A DNA stretch of 64,000 nt from Pseudodesulfovibrio profundus (GCF_900217235.1 NZ_LT907975.1:1027001-1091000), one strand, 5' to 3'; positions 1 through 9,769 are shown, counted from the first letter of the stretch. Notes: generated by a model not told the origin, from the letters alone. Program-made: numbers and translations.

Positions 1-461
1 TTCACCGGCTTCATGAACTCAAGGGTGCGCATATTATGCAGCCTGTCCGCGAGCTTCACCATGAGCACGCGAATATCCTCGGCCATAGCCAGAATGAGTT
101 TACGAATATTTTCGGCCTGCTGGACGGCTTTGGACTCGAAATCCATCTGGGAAATCTTGGTCACGCCATCCACGATATCCGCGACATCGGACCCGAACAT
201 CTCTTCGATCTCATCGACCGTGGTGTCCGTATCTTCAACCGTGTCATGCAGGAGTCCAGCCGCAACAGTTGCTTCATCCAGCTGCATGTCTGCCAACAGA
301 TAGGCAACATTCATGGGATGCGAAATGTACGGCTCACCAGAACGACGGACCACTCCATCATGGGCCTGTGCAGAAAAAACATATGCCCGCTGGATCAAAT
401 CCAGGTCAGGATTATCTATATATGTCGAAACCTTATCGGTTATCTCGTTGATTCGTATCAT
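1..461 (-). CDS. spoT: Rel/SpoT (p)ppGpp synthetase/hydrolase, N-terminal part
   Basis: The gene runs off the left edge, so only the first ~153 codons are visible (read from the reverse complement). They encode the HD hydrolase domain of a long Rel/SpoT protein: an RSGEPYISHP segment near residue 40, the metal-binding pair in LLHDTVEDT (~residues 69-77) and KLADRLHNMRT (~residues 135-145). The family makes and degrades the stringent alarmone (p)ppGpp in the cytoplasm. With the HDxxED motif intact, hydrolase activity is expected; the synthetase, TGS and ACT parts lie outside the window. The start is the ATG at 461, with no strong ribosome-binding site, 20 bp after the stop of the upstream peptide-receptor gene. 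Confidence 0.88.
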   Translation of the reverse strand, partial: MIRINEITDKVSTYIDNPDLDLIQRAYVFSAQAHDGVVRRSGEPYISHPMNVAYLLADMQLDEATVAAGLLHDTVEDTDTTVDEIEEMFGSDVADIVDGVTKISQMDFESKAVQQAENIRKLILAMAEDIRVLMVKLADRLHNMRTLEFMKPV

Positions 462-481
462 GTATACTGTTCTTGTTACTG

Positions 482-2110
482 TTACTGCTGCAAGGAGAGA
501 GGAATCCACCACTTGGTGAAGTTATAGGCAATACCTGCTGGTGCCGCTTCTATATTCTGCACCCTAGCCTGTACTATTGGCAAGGATTTCGGCACATACA
601 GAAATGAATAAGGTACCTCCTCATGCAATATCTGCTGAACCTCATCATAAATGACCTTGCGCCGCTCAACATCGACAATCGCCCGCCCCTGTTCCAACAA
701 TGCATCCAGACGATCATTGGTGTAGCGGGTGAAATTCAACCCTCCGGCAACAGCCATGGATGAATGCCAGACATTGTAGATATCGGGGTCCTGCAAGATG
801 TTCCACCCAAGGATGATCGCATCAAAGCGCCCTTTGTCCACAAATTCCTTGATAAATGCGGCCCACTCAACTGTACGAAGATCGACTTTGATTCCAATAT
901 CCGACAATCGCTGTTGTATGATGACGCCGGACTTTATTCTCTGGGTATTGCCCTGGTTGGTGATTATGGAGAAGGCAAAAGGGATACCGTCTTTATCGAG
1001 CACCCCATCATTATCGGTGTCGGTCCACCCGGCCTGCTTCAGGAGTTCCTTGGCTTTTTCGGGATTGTACGGACGTGGTTTAACTGCTTCATTGTACTGC
1101 CAGGTACCCGGCTTATATGGACCGTTGGCAGGCTCGCCAAGACCGTACAACACGCCTTTGACTATTTCGTCCCTGTCAATGGCATAATCAATGGCACGTC
1201 GAACACGCACATCCTGAAAGAATCGATGCTTCATGTTATAACCAAGGAATGAATAGCCAGAGGAAAGATACTCAAACTTGTTGAAACTGCCATCCCATCC
1301 AGGCCCGGAGGTCTGATAAAGATATTGTAATGGGCCAAGCCCCATCATATCGAGGTTCCCGGCCTTGAGTTCAAGAAACTGGGTCGATAAGTCCGGGATC
1401 ACTCTGTAGACAACCCGCTCGATGTACGGCTTGCCATCAAAGAAATCCGGGTTGGCTTCCAGAACAACCTGTGTTCCCGGCACCCACTCCTTGAGTTTGT
1501 ATGGACCGGCTCCAAGCGGTTGGCGACTGTACTTCGTATCCAGAAGGTCTTCACCTTCCAGGGCATGCTTCGGGAGAATATCGGTAGCCCACGTGACCAA
1601 CGCCTTGGCAAATGGCTCTTCATATTCAATTTCAAATGTATACGTGCCTGTTTTCCGAAACTCCTTCACAACCTTGAAATTACCGCCATACGCAGTCGGG
1701 GTCTTCGGATCAATCATCAACCGGTAGGTGAATTCAACATCATCTGCGGTCAGCGGCTTACCATCAAACCACTTGATATCCTCACGCAGCTTGAATTTTA
1801 ACAGCCTCCCCCCATCCTCTATGGAAAATGACTCGGCAGCGTAAGGGACCAGTTCAATATCTTTATTATATTTAACGAGGCCCACATAGATTTGCGAGGC
1901 CACTTCATGAGATGCGGAATCGGTCGCAAGCATGGAGATGAGATTGCTCGGTTCCCCCAGCATCGCTTCCACAATCGTTCCTCCTGATTCAGGAGAAGAA
2001 GGAAGATCAGCCTCATTCACAGCTTTTACAGGGGTAGACGGCCCGGACTCACCGCAACCGACAAGAACCATCAAGCTGAGGACTGTTATAAGTATAGTGC
2101 GTAGACTCAT
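482..2110 (-). CDS. Peptide/nickel-type ABC transporter substrate-binding lipoprotein
   Basis: A 542-residue family-5 extracytoplasmic solute-binding protein (OppA/DppA type). The chosen ATG at 2110 follows AAGGA at the right distance and puts a lipoprotein signal (hydrophobic ILITVLSLMVLVGC, lipobox LVGC) at the N terminus; a longer frame upstream to 2185 would bury that signal. Family features include YVGLVKYNKDIELVPYAAESF, the KWFDGKPLTADDVEFTYR block (~residues 110-130) and the C-terminal YDEVQQILHEEVPYSFLY stretch. It would sit anchored in the cytoplasmic membrane facing the periplasm and deliver peptides or other ligands to an ABC permease that is not encoded nearby. The ligand cannot be told from sequence. 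Confidence 0.88.
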   Translation of the reverse strand: MSLRTILITVLSLMVLVGCGESGPSTPVKAVNEADLPSSPESGGTIVEAMLGEPSNLISMLATDSASHEVASQIYVGLVKYNKDIELVPYAAESFSIEDGGRLLKFKLREDIKWFDGKPLTADDVEFTYRLMIDPKTPTAYGGNFKVVKEFRKTGTYTFEIEYEEPFAKALVTWATDILPKHALEGEDLLDTKYSRQPLGAGPYKLKEWVPGTQVVLEANPDFFDGKPYIERVVYRVIPDLSTQFLELKAGNLDMMGLGPLQYLYQTSGPGWDGSFNKFEYLSSGYSFLGYNMKHRFFQDVRVRRAIDYAIDRDEIVKGVLYGLGEPANGPYKPGTWQYNEAVKPRPYNPEKAKELLKQAGWTDTDNDGVLDKDGIPFAFSIITNQGNTQRIKSGVIIQQRLSDIGIKVDLRTVEWAAFIKEFVDKGRFDAIILGWNILQDPDIYNVWHSSMAVAGGLNFTRYTNDRLDALLEQGRAIVDVERRKVIYDEVQQILHEEVPYSFLYVPKSLPIVQARVQNIEAAPAGIAYNFTKWWIPLSLQQ

Positions 2111-2302
2111 TTTTCCTTGCAAATTTACGGGGGTTGAACCATATACTTTCGAGAGCAACGACCATTTGGGGACACTATGAACCAATGAGTCTCAAAAGCC
2201 AAGGGCATGTCCATACAAACTATTTTCTGCTCCTTGCCGAATAGACGGGTTCAGGGTAAACAGGACTGCCCTTTAGGAAATAATATAGGAAGTACAGAGT
2301 CC

Positions 2303-5300
2303 ATGAGTAGCGGTGAAGAACAAATAGTCAAATCGATTCTGCAGGATTTCATTGGCGATTCGGTTCCGGAATATATTCTGGAAAGCGCCAAGGACGTCGT
2401 TGCGTCCAACGGAGTATCCAAGCTCGACCTGAAAAAGCGCGATCAATACTGGGATATTGATGGTTCGGTTCAAGGTGATGATTTTCAGAACTATACTTCT
2501 GAAATAGGATTAAACCTCAGCGAACAGTCCATCAACTATTATTGCAATTGTCCGGATTCCTTTTCCGGCGTCTGTCGTCACGTTGCAGCAACGGCCGTCA
2601 AACTCATGAATTCCCTGGATTCCGAGTCTGACGAAGAAGCCCCCATGGCCCGCACTGACTGGAAACAGACCTTTCGCCCCTTTTTCGCAACTGAGCTGGA
2701 ACCGGAAGCAGGTCGACACTATCTCATTTACCGCATCTACCCGGAACATGGACGGCTGCAAGTAGCCTTTTTCCGAGCACGACAAAACAAGTCGGGCATC
2801 TCACAGGTACAGAACGAAGTTTCCCTTGCCCAAATTGTCGAGAACCCTGATTGGTGTGATTCTTCACCTGCACTACCGGGCGTTGCCGAACAGATCGGTC
2901 ACTATCTTGATTACTGGGGACACAAGGTCGAGATTCCCGCTGGTCTTCACTCGTGGTTTTTCCGGGCAGTCAAGGGCGAGTACTACTTGTATCTCCGGGA
3001 AACAGACCAACCCGTGACTATTGAATCAAAGACCATGCAGCTCAAGCTTTCACCGGCATTGAGCGAAGATGGTTTGTCTTTCGAGATTCTCCTGTCGCGT
3101 GAAGACAAGATGCCCTTCTCCATCACCGATGAGGAGGAAATATATTTCTACGGTCGTCTGCCGCTGTGGGTATACTACAAGAACTCCTTCTATCCGGTAC
3201 AGACCGGCCTTGATCCGAAGCTGGTTCAGGGCATGGTCGAGCAAAAGCCCATCGTACCCCACGCCGATGTTTCCGAATTCCTTGATCGCGTATGGACCAA
3301 GATACCTGTCTCCGACCTGTGGGGACAGGAGGACTTCCTGGAGCGCGTTGGTCCGATCTTCCAGAAAGCGGATTACAATCCCAAGCTGTATCTGGATGAA
3401 GAGGGGTCTCTGCTCGTACTCAAGGTGCAGAATATTTACGACAACGAACACGGCGAATTCCTGATGCCCGGTCCCAACCCGGACTTGCAGACCGGCAGCT
3501 ACCACGAAGGTGGCAAGTCGTACCTGATTCGTCGTGCGCAGGACGAAGAAGCCCAGCTCATGACCGAACTGCAGGATATGGGGTTCCAGCCGAGGAACAA
3601 TCATATCTGGTTCATGGAGCAGGAAGAAGCTATCAATTTCCTTCTCGACCACTATCCGCAACTCGTTGAGGCTTACCGCGTTTACGGTGAGCAAAACCTC
3701 ACCCGCTACAAGGTCCGCACCACGCAACCCAATGTTGTGGCGGAAGTCGAAACCGATGAAGAGGAAAAGTGGTTCAACCTCGAACTGGCAGTCGAATACG
3801 ACGACCAGCGCGTGCCCATCGAGATCATTTGGGAAGCCTGGACCAAAGGAAAGCGCTATGTACAGCTCAAAGACGGCTCGTACACCAGCCTCCCCGAATC
3901 CTGGTTGAACAGACTTGGCAACAAGCTCAAGGCCCTCGGCTTTGACCCGGAAAAGGCACCCAAGCAGCAGTTCAACCAGTATGAAGCGCCTGTTCTCGAA
4001 AAGATTCTCGAAGACCTCCCGCAGGCCCAGACCGATGAGTTCTTCGTCAACCTGAAAGAGAAGATCAATAATTTCGAAGAAATCAAAATCGTTGCGCAAC
4101 CCAAGGAGTTGCAGGCTACTCTGCGCCCATATCAGGTGCAGGGTCTAAGCTATCTGAACTTCTTACGCGAGTATGGTTTCGGAGGCATCCTTGCCGATGA
4201 AATGGGACTGGGTAAGACCATTCAGACCCTTTCCTACATCCAGTCGTTGGTCGACAAAGGCATTGACGGTCCGAACCTGATCATCGTCCCGACCTCCGTA
4301 CTGCCCAACTGGGAGCGCGAAGCAGAAAAGTTCGTCCCCGGACTCAAGCGCCTCACCATTTATGGTGCCAAGCGTGAAGAGCTGTTCCAGCACATCAAGG
4401 ATTCGCATCTGGTCATCACCACCTATGCGCTTTTACGTCGTGATCTGGACGAATTGCTCAAGTACGATTACGCTAGCGTTATTCTTGATGAAGCACAGAA
4501 CATCAAGAACCCGAACACCATCACCGCACGTTCCGTAAGAAAGCTTGAGGCCGGACTGCGCGTGTGTCTCTCGGGTACGCCCATTGAGAACAACCTCTTT
4601 GAGCTGTGGTCACTTTTCGAATTTCTCATGCCGGGCTTCCTCGGTTCGCAGCACTCGTTCCAGCGTGGTATCGTCAAACCCATCAAGGATGGCGACGAAG
4701 AAACGCTCGACTACCTGCGCACACGCGTAAAGCCGTTTATTCTGCGAAGGACAAAGTCGGAAGTGGCAAAAGATCTTCCGCCGAAGATCGAAACCACACA
4801 TTACTGCGAACTGGTGGAAGAACAGCGAGAGCTGTACAACGCTCTGGCCATGAAACTGAAAGACCAGGTTTTGAGGGATGTCGAGGAAAAGGGCATGGCA
4901 AAATCGCAGATGTCCATTCTGGATGCCCTGTTGAAACTGCGTCAAATCTGTTGCCACCCTCGCCTGCTCAAGCTGGACATGCCGGGTGTTTCCACCAATC
5001 TGCCTTCTGGTAAATTCGATGCATTCAAAGACCTTGTTGTCGACATCATCGATGGTGGGCACAAGGTACTGGTGTTCTCGCAGTTCGTTAAGATGCTGCA
5101 CGTCATCCGCAACTGGCTGCAGATCAGGGAAATCCCGTTCACCTATCTCGACGGTTCTTCCAAGGACCGCTTCGAGCAGGTCGACAAGTTCAATGAGAAT
5201 GAAGACATTCCGATCTTCCTCATCTCGCTCAAGGCGGGTGGAACCGGCCTGAACCTCACCAGTGCCGACTATGTCATCCACTACGATCCATGGTGGAACC

Positions 5301-5512
5301 CTGCCGTGGAAAACCAGGCGACCGACCGTACACACCGTATCGGTCAGAAACGTCAGGTCTTCGCGTACAAGATGATTTGTCAGAATACCGTTGAGGAACG
5401 CATTCTCAAGCTGCAGGAGCAGAAAAAGGATGTGGCCGAGGCCATTATTCCTGGTCAGTCTGCACTCAAGAGCCTTACACGGGATGACCTGGAGATGCTG
5501 TTCGAGATTTAG
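2303..5512 (+). CDS. SNF2-family helicase with SWIM zinc finger
   Basis: A 1069-residue DEAD/H-box ATPase of the bacterial Snf2/HepA-like group. An N-terminal SWIM zinc finger is visible (YYCNCPDSFSGVCRHVAA, CxC...CxH). The ATPase core has Walker A (DEMGLGKTIQ), Walker B (ILDEAQNIKN), motif III (LSGTPIENN) and the C-terminal helicase lobe ending in LKAGGTGLNLTSADYVIHYD and DRTHRIGQ. Such proteins move on double-stranded DNA or remodel protein-DNA complexes; a specific role is unknown. The frame is open from 2207, but the ATG at 2303 is preceded by AGGA at ~12 nt and begins just before conserved sequence, so it was preferred. It is divergent from the peptide receptor and stands alone. Confidence 0.88.
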   Translation: MSSGEEQIVKSILQDFIGDSVPEYILESAKDVVASNGVSKLDLKKRDQYWDIDGSVQGDDFQNYTSEIGLNLSEQSINYYCNCPDSFSGVCRHVAATAVKLMNSLDSESDEEAPMARTDWKQTFRPFFATELEPEAGRHYLIYRIYPEHGRLQVAFFRARQNKSGISQVQNEVSLAQIVENPDWCDSSPALPGVAEQIGHYLDYWGHKVEIPAGLHSWFFRAVKGEYYLYLRETDQPVTIESKTMQLKLSPALSEDGLSFEILLSREDKMPFSITDEEEIYFYGRLPLWVYYKNSFYPVQTGLDPKLVQGMVEQKPIVPHADVSEFLDRVWTKIPVSDLWGQEDFLERVGPIFQKADYNPKLYLDEEGSLLVLKVQNIYDNEHGEFLMPGPNPDLQTGSYHEGGKSYLIRRAQDEEAQLMTELQDMGFQPRNNHIWFMEQEEAINFLLDHYPQLVEAYRVYGEQNLTRYKVRTTQPNVVAEVETDEEEKWFNLELAVEYDDQRVPIEIIWEAWTKGKRYVQLKDGSYTSLPESWLNRLGNKLKALGFDPEKAPKQQFNQYEAPVLEKILEDLPQAQTDEFFVNLKEKINNFEEIKIVAQPKELQATLRPYQVQGLSYLNFLREYGFGGILADEMGLGKTIQTLSYIQSLVDKGIDGPNLIIVPTSVLPNWEREAEKFVPGLKRLTIYGAKREELFQHIKDSHLVITTYALLRRDLDELLKYDYASVILDEAQNIKNPNTITARSVRKLEAGLRVCLSGTPIENNLFELWSLFEFLMPGFLGSQHSFQRGIVKPIKDGDEETLDYLRTRVKPFILRRTKSEVAKDLPPKIETTHYCELVEEQRELYNALAMKLKDQVLRDVEEKGMAKSQMSILDALLKLRQICCHPRLLKLDMPGVSTNLPSGKFDAFKDLVVDIIDGGHKVLVFSQFVKMLHVIRNWLQIREIPFTYLDGSSKDRFEQVDKFNENEDIPIFLISLKAGGTGLNLTSADYVIHYDPWWNPAVENQATDRTHRIGQKRQVFAYKMICQNTVEERILKLQEQKKDVAEAIIPGQSALKSLTRDDLEMLFEI

Positions 5513-5616
5513 TCGACTGGGCAGACACCTCTCAGGAATAATTCCTGTTTACACAAGTTAGTTGTACTGTTACTTTGCCCTACAGTCCAATTATCTGCTA
5601 TATATCCAAGGTGTCT

Positions 5617-6504
5617 ATGCAACCCATGATCAAAATATACCATGGTGCAACGTATGTATTCGACCCGTTGCACCACTTTTGGGAACACGATCGCACCCAG
5701 CGCTTTGTCGCGGGTGTGCTTGTGTTTGTCTTTCTTTTCGCCTTGGTCGCCATTGAGCTGAAACGGCAAGGATTACTGAGCGGCCATTTTGCCGAATTGG
5801 TCCCAACCAACCACTATATGGCAATCAACCTCGCGTTCACGCTTGTTCTCATCCTTGAGGTCGTCAGCCTCATCTTCACCTTGCCTTGTTCCATTTCAAA
5901 GGCAGTTGGTAAACAATTCGAGATACTTGCACTCATACTGCTCCGAAGCGCATTCAAGGCGTTGTCAGAGTTCCCTGAGCCAATAACCATCACAGGTCAT
6001 GAACAGGAGTTGTGGATAATCCTCACCGACGGTGGTGGAGCGATTGTTATCTTTGCCCTTCTAGGGGTTTACAAGGTCTTGCGACGAAGTCTGGATGAGA
6101 CAATTACCCGAGGGCCAACCTTGTTCCGGTTTGTTGCGGCCAAGAAAATCATCGCGCTAGCCATGCTGGTCATTTTCCTTTTCATGGGTGCCAAGAATAT
6201 CTCTCTGTTTTTCTCTGGCAATGAGCCGTTCAACTTTTTCCAGAGCTTCTATACCGTTCTGATATTCAGCGACATCATGCTTGTCCTGACAGCCCAGCGG
6301 TACCTGCCATCATTCCGAGCTGTCTTCAGGAACTCAGGCTTTGCCCTGGCAACTCTTCTCATTCGACTGGCCCTGACAGCGCCCCCGTTCTACAATGTTG
6401 CCATTGGAACAGGTGCTGCTCTCTTCGCATGCGCTCTGACGCTCGTATACAATACGTTTTACTCACGAAATTCGAAATATCGACGCTATAGGGGCGTTAA
6501 ATAA
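5617..6504 (+). CDS. Polytopic membrane protein of unknown function
   Basis: A 295-residue integral membrane protein with about six to seven hydrophobic segments (for example VAGVLVFVFLFALVAIEL, INLAFTLVLILEVVSLIFTL, KIIALAMLVIFLFMGA, FALATLLIRLAL and a C-terminal FACALTLVYNTFY). The ATG at 5617 is chosen over 5575 because it has AAGG five bases upstream. No catalytic or binding motif was recognised. It follows the SNF2 gene by ~105 bp on the same strand. An IS4 element inserted only 5 bp after its stop codon, so the coding sequence is untouched but its downstream region was displaced. Confidence 0.7.
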   Translation: MQPMIKIYHGATYVFDPLHHFWEHDRTQRFVAGVLVFVFLFALVAIELKRQGLLSGHFAELVPTNHYMAINLAFTLVLILEVVSLIFTLPCSISKAVGKQFEILALILLRSAFKALSEFPEPITITGHEQELWIILTDGGGAIVIFALLGVYKVLRRSLDETITRGPTLFRFVAAKKIIALAMLVIFLFMGAKNISLFFSGNEPFNFFQSFYTVLIFSDIMLVLTAQRYLPSFRAVFRNSGFALATLLIRLALTAPPFYNVAIGTGAALFACALTLVYNTFYSRNSKYRRYRGVK

Positions 6505-6519
6505 CAAAAGCCCCGCAGA

Positions 6520-7862
6520 CATGGCTGTCCGGTTAGGAACCGTTGGTATCCGTGGATTTCCGCATAAGCGTTGGTTTTCCTGGTAATGAATTTTTAATGG
6601 ACATGTTTGACAGCCCATCGGAAAAGAAAATGTCCAAAATCTCTTCTGGTTATGATATGCAGATAGTGCTCAAACAACTGCAACCAAAGGAGATTTCGGA
6701 CATGGCGCATCTTAACACGATCCTTCATCAAGTGCTATCCCTGATTCCCCGGTATGAATTCGAGGTCCTGGCCCGGGAACACAGTACTGGCAGGAGTCCT
6801 CGGACATTTTCTCGGTGGAATCAGTTCGCTTGTCTGCTCTTCATCCATCTGGCTGGTCGCCGAAGTATGCGCGACGGTATCAGGAGTCTGAGCGCAAACA
6901 TCAGTCGATTGTATCATTTGGGCCTGCGCACTGTGGCCCGCTCCACCTTTGCCGATGCCAATTCCAAGCGCCCGGCCGAATTCTTCCAGGCACTTTTCGG
7001 CAAAATGTATCAGCGATGCGCGACCGTGGCCCCGGGCCACAAGTTCCGGTTCAAGACCAAACTCTTCAGCTTCGACTCCTCGGTCGTCAAACTCTGCCTG
7101 TCCGCCTTTCCCTGGGCCGACTTCCGCGCCAAGCGGGGCGGGATGAAACTTCATGTTGTTCTCGACCATGATGGCTATTTGCCTGCCTTCGTACGAGTCA
7201 CCAAGGCCCGGCTGCACGATTCCAAGATGGCCAAGATGCTCAAGCTTCCCAAGGGTTCCATCGCCGTATTCGACAAGGCTTACATCAACTACTCCTGGTT
7301 CCGGATGCTCGGAGCTTCCAGCTTGTTCTTCGTGACCAGGCTCAAGACCAACGCCGTCTACAAGGTGCTCAAGCGATGTTCCGTAAGGAAAGGCACGGGC
7401 GTAACCTCGGACCACGTGATCAGCGTCACCATCAGGGGCGAGGAGCTGCGGCTCCGCCGCATCGGCTACCGAGATCCTGAAACCGGAAAATTCTACGAGT
7501 TCCTGACCAACCATTTCGACCTCTCACCCAAGACCATTGCCGACATCTACAAGGAGCGCTGGCAGATCGAGACGTTCTTCCGGCTCATCAAGCAGAACCT
7601 CCGCCTCAAAGCCTTTGTCGGCACTTCGGAAAACGCCGTGTTGAGCCAAGTCTATGTTGCCATGATCGCCTATCTCATTATGGCCTGGCTCAAATTCAAG
7701 TCCGGCATCGATTTTAGCCTCCAGCAGATGTTCCAACTGCTTCAGGTCAACCTCTTCGATCGACGGGAACTGGAGGGTATTTTCAAAACGCCGGGTGATA
7801 GCCACGACGACATCAACAACGATTACAGGCTATTAAGCTATGTCGATTAGCCGGACAGCAAT
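6520..7862 (+). mobile_element. IS4-family insertion sequence, complete
   Basis: An intact IS of ~1.34 kb. The terminal inverted repeats are ATGGCTGTCCGGTTA at 6521-6535 and its near-complement at 7848-7862 (two mismatches). A 10-bp direct repeat GCCCCGCAGA lies immediately outside at 6510-6519 and 7863-7872 and is read as the target duplication, a length normal for IS4. The perfect duplication suggests the element has not been rearranged since it inserted. It separates the upstream membrane-protein gene from the sigma-54 activator region. Confidence 0.9.
6702..7850 (+). CDS. IS4-family DDE transposase
   Basis: A 382-residue transposase. The IS4 signature Y-x2-R-x3-E-x6-K is present as YKERWQIETFFRLIK (~residues 285-300), with upstream DDE acidic residues in FDSSVVKLC and VFDKAYINY. 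The start at 6702 is chosen because AAAGGAG lies upstream and the protein then begins MAHLNTILHQVL, a usual start for this family; the frame is open further upstream from 6543 but only through the IS end. It appears intact, so the element may be active. The stop at 7850 overlaps the right inverted repeat. Confidence 0.92.
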   Translation: MAHLNTILHQVLSLIPRYEFEVLAREHSTGRSPRTFSRWNQFACLLFIHLAGRRSMRDGIRSLSANISRLYHLGLRTVARSTFADANSKRPAEFFQALFGKMYQRCATVAPGHKFRFKTKLFSFDSSVVKLCLSAFPWADFRAKRGGMKLHVVLDHDGYLPAFVRVTKARLHDSKMAKMLKLPKGSIAVFDKAYINYSWFRMLGASSLFFVTRLKTNAVYKVLKRCSVRKGTGVTSDHVISVTIRGEELRLRRIGYRDPETGKFYEFLTNHFDLSPKTIADIYKERWQIETFFRLIKQNLRLKAFVGTSENAVLSQVYVAMIAYLIMAWLKFKSGIDFSLQQMFQLLQVNLFDRRELEGIFKTPGDSHDDINNDYRLLSYVD

Positions 7863-7966
7863 GCCCCGCAGAGTATTCTTTCAAGCTGACACCTGCTATA
7901 TTTTCTATCATTCGGAAAATACTCTTCCTTGCTTTCCATCCAGTTTGACGGCTATAGGGCAACCTT

Positions 7967-9334
7967 ATGAGCAAAACAGAACACTTCGGATTGGATTTCG
8001 AAACCTTCGCGCGACTCATCGACAACATGCACGATGAGGTCATCATCTATGACAACAACTATCGTTTGCTCTACGTCAACAAAGCGTGCGAACGCCATTA
8101 CGGTTTCACCCAGGAAGAAATGGTCGGCGTTCCGTTCTGGGAAATCGTCGAAAAGTATGCTGCCTGGAATAACCCTGCCCTACCCGCAGTCTACGAACAT
8201 AAGCATCCGATCAAACAGGAGCAGCAAACATATCTTGGTTTGAACGTCCTGACCATCGCCGTCCCCATACTCGATGATCAAGGCGAGATCGAGTATGTCG
8301 TATTATCCATCCGTGACGACTTTCATAAGGGTCAAATTCCGAGCCTTAGCGAACTGAAAGAAGTTCGCCCCACCAGACAGGAAACTCGTCCTGAAGACAT
8401 GATATACCACAGTAAGGCGATGGAAGATGTTGTGAAAGCTGCTCGAAAGGTAGGAGATCTCTGCGCCCCATGCCTGTTACTGGGAGAATCAGGTTGTGGC
8501 AAAAGCCTGCTCGCCAAGTTCATCCACTCCAACAGCAAACGGAGTGACAAGCCGTTCGTGATGGTTAACTGCGCGGCCATACCCGATCAACTTTTCGAGT
8601 CTGAACTATTCGGTCATGTGAAAGGTGCGTTCTCAGGAGCAACTCACGCCCGTGGCGGGCTCTTTGCCAAAGCAAAGGGCGGCACCTTGTTCCTCGATGA
8701 AATATCTGAATTGCCATTGCCCCTACAGGCCAAACTGCTACATGCAGTACAGGAAATGGAGTACCGGCCTGTGGGTAGCTCACAGACCGTCAAGGCGGAT
8801 GTGCGTATTCTGGCAGCATCCAACCGCAATCTCAGTCGTATGGCCGAAGATGGAGCCTTTAGACAGGACCTGTTCTTTCGTCTTAATGTCTTTGATATTA
8901 CTATCCCGCCACTGAGAGACCGTCCCGACGACCTCATGCCGCTCCTGTACTACTTCCTTAATCACTACGGGAAAAAACATGGCAAAGGTAAACACATCTC
9001 GCCCGAAGCCCAATCCATTCTCATGCAACATGCATGGCCGGGCAACGTCCGTGAACTAGCACATTTGGTAGAACGCCTGGTCGTGACCGCTGAGAGTGAG
9101 ACCATCACCGTCGACCACCTGCCGACCACCTTATACAAAAACACCCCCTCCACCCCGACTGCGGTAAATCATGGTTCGCTTGATGACACTCTTGCTGAAG
9201 TCGAACGCAAGCTGATACTTGAGGCCAAAGCGCTTCATGGCAGCTCTCGCCAGGTAGCCAAAGCACTTGGAATCAGCCAAACCAGAGCCAGTCGCCTCAT
9301 TCGTAAGTACACGTCCACATCCGAGTCAGAATAG
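7967..9334 (+). CDS. Sigma-54-dependent activator: PAS, AAA+, TyrR-like HTH
   Basis: A 455-residue enhancer-binding protein. Residues ~15-120 form a PAS sensor (ENMHDEVIIYDNNYRLLYVNKA), ~150-385 the AAA+ domain with Walker A GESGCGKS, the sigma-54 contact loop as GAFSGA (serine instead of the usual threonine of GAFTGA) and GGTLFLDEI, and the last ~45 residues a helix-turn-helix (SRQVAKALGISQTRASRLIRKY) that resembles TyrR-type DNA-binding domains. It activates sigma-54 polymerase from a distance, probably after ligand sensing by PAS. The gene sits directly upstream of three N6-spaced dyads and a -24/-12 promoter facing the Mo-hydroxylase operon, so that operon is its likely target; the inducer is unknown. 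Confidence 0.92.
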   Translation: MSKTEHFGLDFETFARLIDNMHDEVIIYDNNYRLLYVNKACERHYGFTQEEMVGVPFWEIVEKYAAWNNPALPAVYEHKHPIKQEQQTYLGLNVLTIAVPILDDQGEIEYVVLSIRDDFHKGQIPSLSELKEVRPTRQETRPEDMIYHSKAMEDVVKAARKVGDLCAPCLLLGESGCGKSLLAKFIHSNSKRSDKPFVMVNCAAIPDQLFESELFGHVKGAFSGATHARGGLFAKAKGGTLFLDEISELPLPLQAKLLHAVQEMEYRPVGSSQTVKADVRILAASNRNLSRMAEDGAFRQDLFFRLNVFDITIPPLRDRPDDLMPLLYYFLNHYGKKHGKGKHISPEAQSILMQHAWPGNVRELAHLVERLVVTAESETITVDHLPTTLYKNTPSTPTAVNHGSLDDTLAEVERKLILEAKALHGSSRQVAKALGISQTRASRLIRKYTSTSESE

Positions 9335-9416
9335 ACTCACGAGTCCAAAACGACTCACCCGCTCAATTAGTATACCCCTCCAAGCTTTCGCCTCAACAAT
9401 GAGTCGAAAACGACTC
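9323..9416. promoter_or_regulatory. Three GAGTC-N6-GACTC dyads, probable activator sites
   Basis: Three perfect dyads with identical arms and identical 6-bp spacers lie at 9323-9338 (overlapping the activator stop codon), 9341-9356 and 9401-9416. They are ~100-190 bp upstream of the -24 element at 9515, a usual distance for enhancer sites. TyrR-class HTH domains bind N6-spaced dyads, so the geometry fits the product of the adjacent gene. Binding is inferred, not shown. Confidence 0.8.
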
Positions 9417-9513
9417 GACTTCTCCCTTTTTATCGATTGCACAATCAATCAATAAATATCAACAACTTACTGTTTTAACAGCAGTAAAACCCCACATTTT
9501 TCTCCTCTCCCCT

Positions 9514-9529
9514 TGGCATGTGCCTTGCT
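9514..9529 (+). promoter_or_regulatory. Sigma-54 (-24/-12) promoter
   Basis: TGGCAT-N5-TTGC matches the sigma-54 consensus with the invariant GG (9515-9516) and GC (9527-9528) exactly 12 bp apart. Transcription would start near 9540 toward the transporter/Mo-hydroxylase operon. The nearest downstream coding sequence of the operon (11124) is now 1.6 kb away because an IS3 element lies between; without it the leader would be ~215 nt. Confidence 0.85.
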
Positions 9530-9769
9530 CTCTTAAGGAAGCAAGAGACTACGAAACCGAGTACGAACTGCACGGTATTTCGCCAAAGGAGGATTTCGAT
9601 CACGGTCACACCAAGGGGATAGATTCCGATCTCATAATTCCAGCATCCGCTTCCAGCATCGAGAAAAAGTCATGAGGAATGTCTCCTATGGAAGATGTGC
9701 GCTTTCCCCCGAAATTCGGACCACCGGTTAAGGTGGAGTCAGCGTCCTTAAACCGATAAGGAAGGACGC

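Noticed and set aside
3050-4099. Long minus-strand frame (349 codons) opposite the SNF2 gene
   Set aside because: Shadow of the strong plus-strand coding sequence; no family motifs and no ribosome-binding site.
9520-9674. Open frame downstream of the sigma-54 -12 element
   Set aside because: Its only start is a GTG inside the promoter itself, upstream of the expected transcription start.
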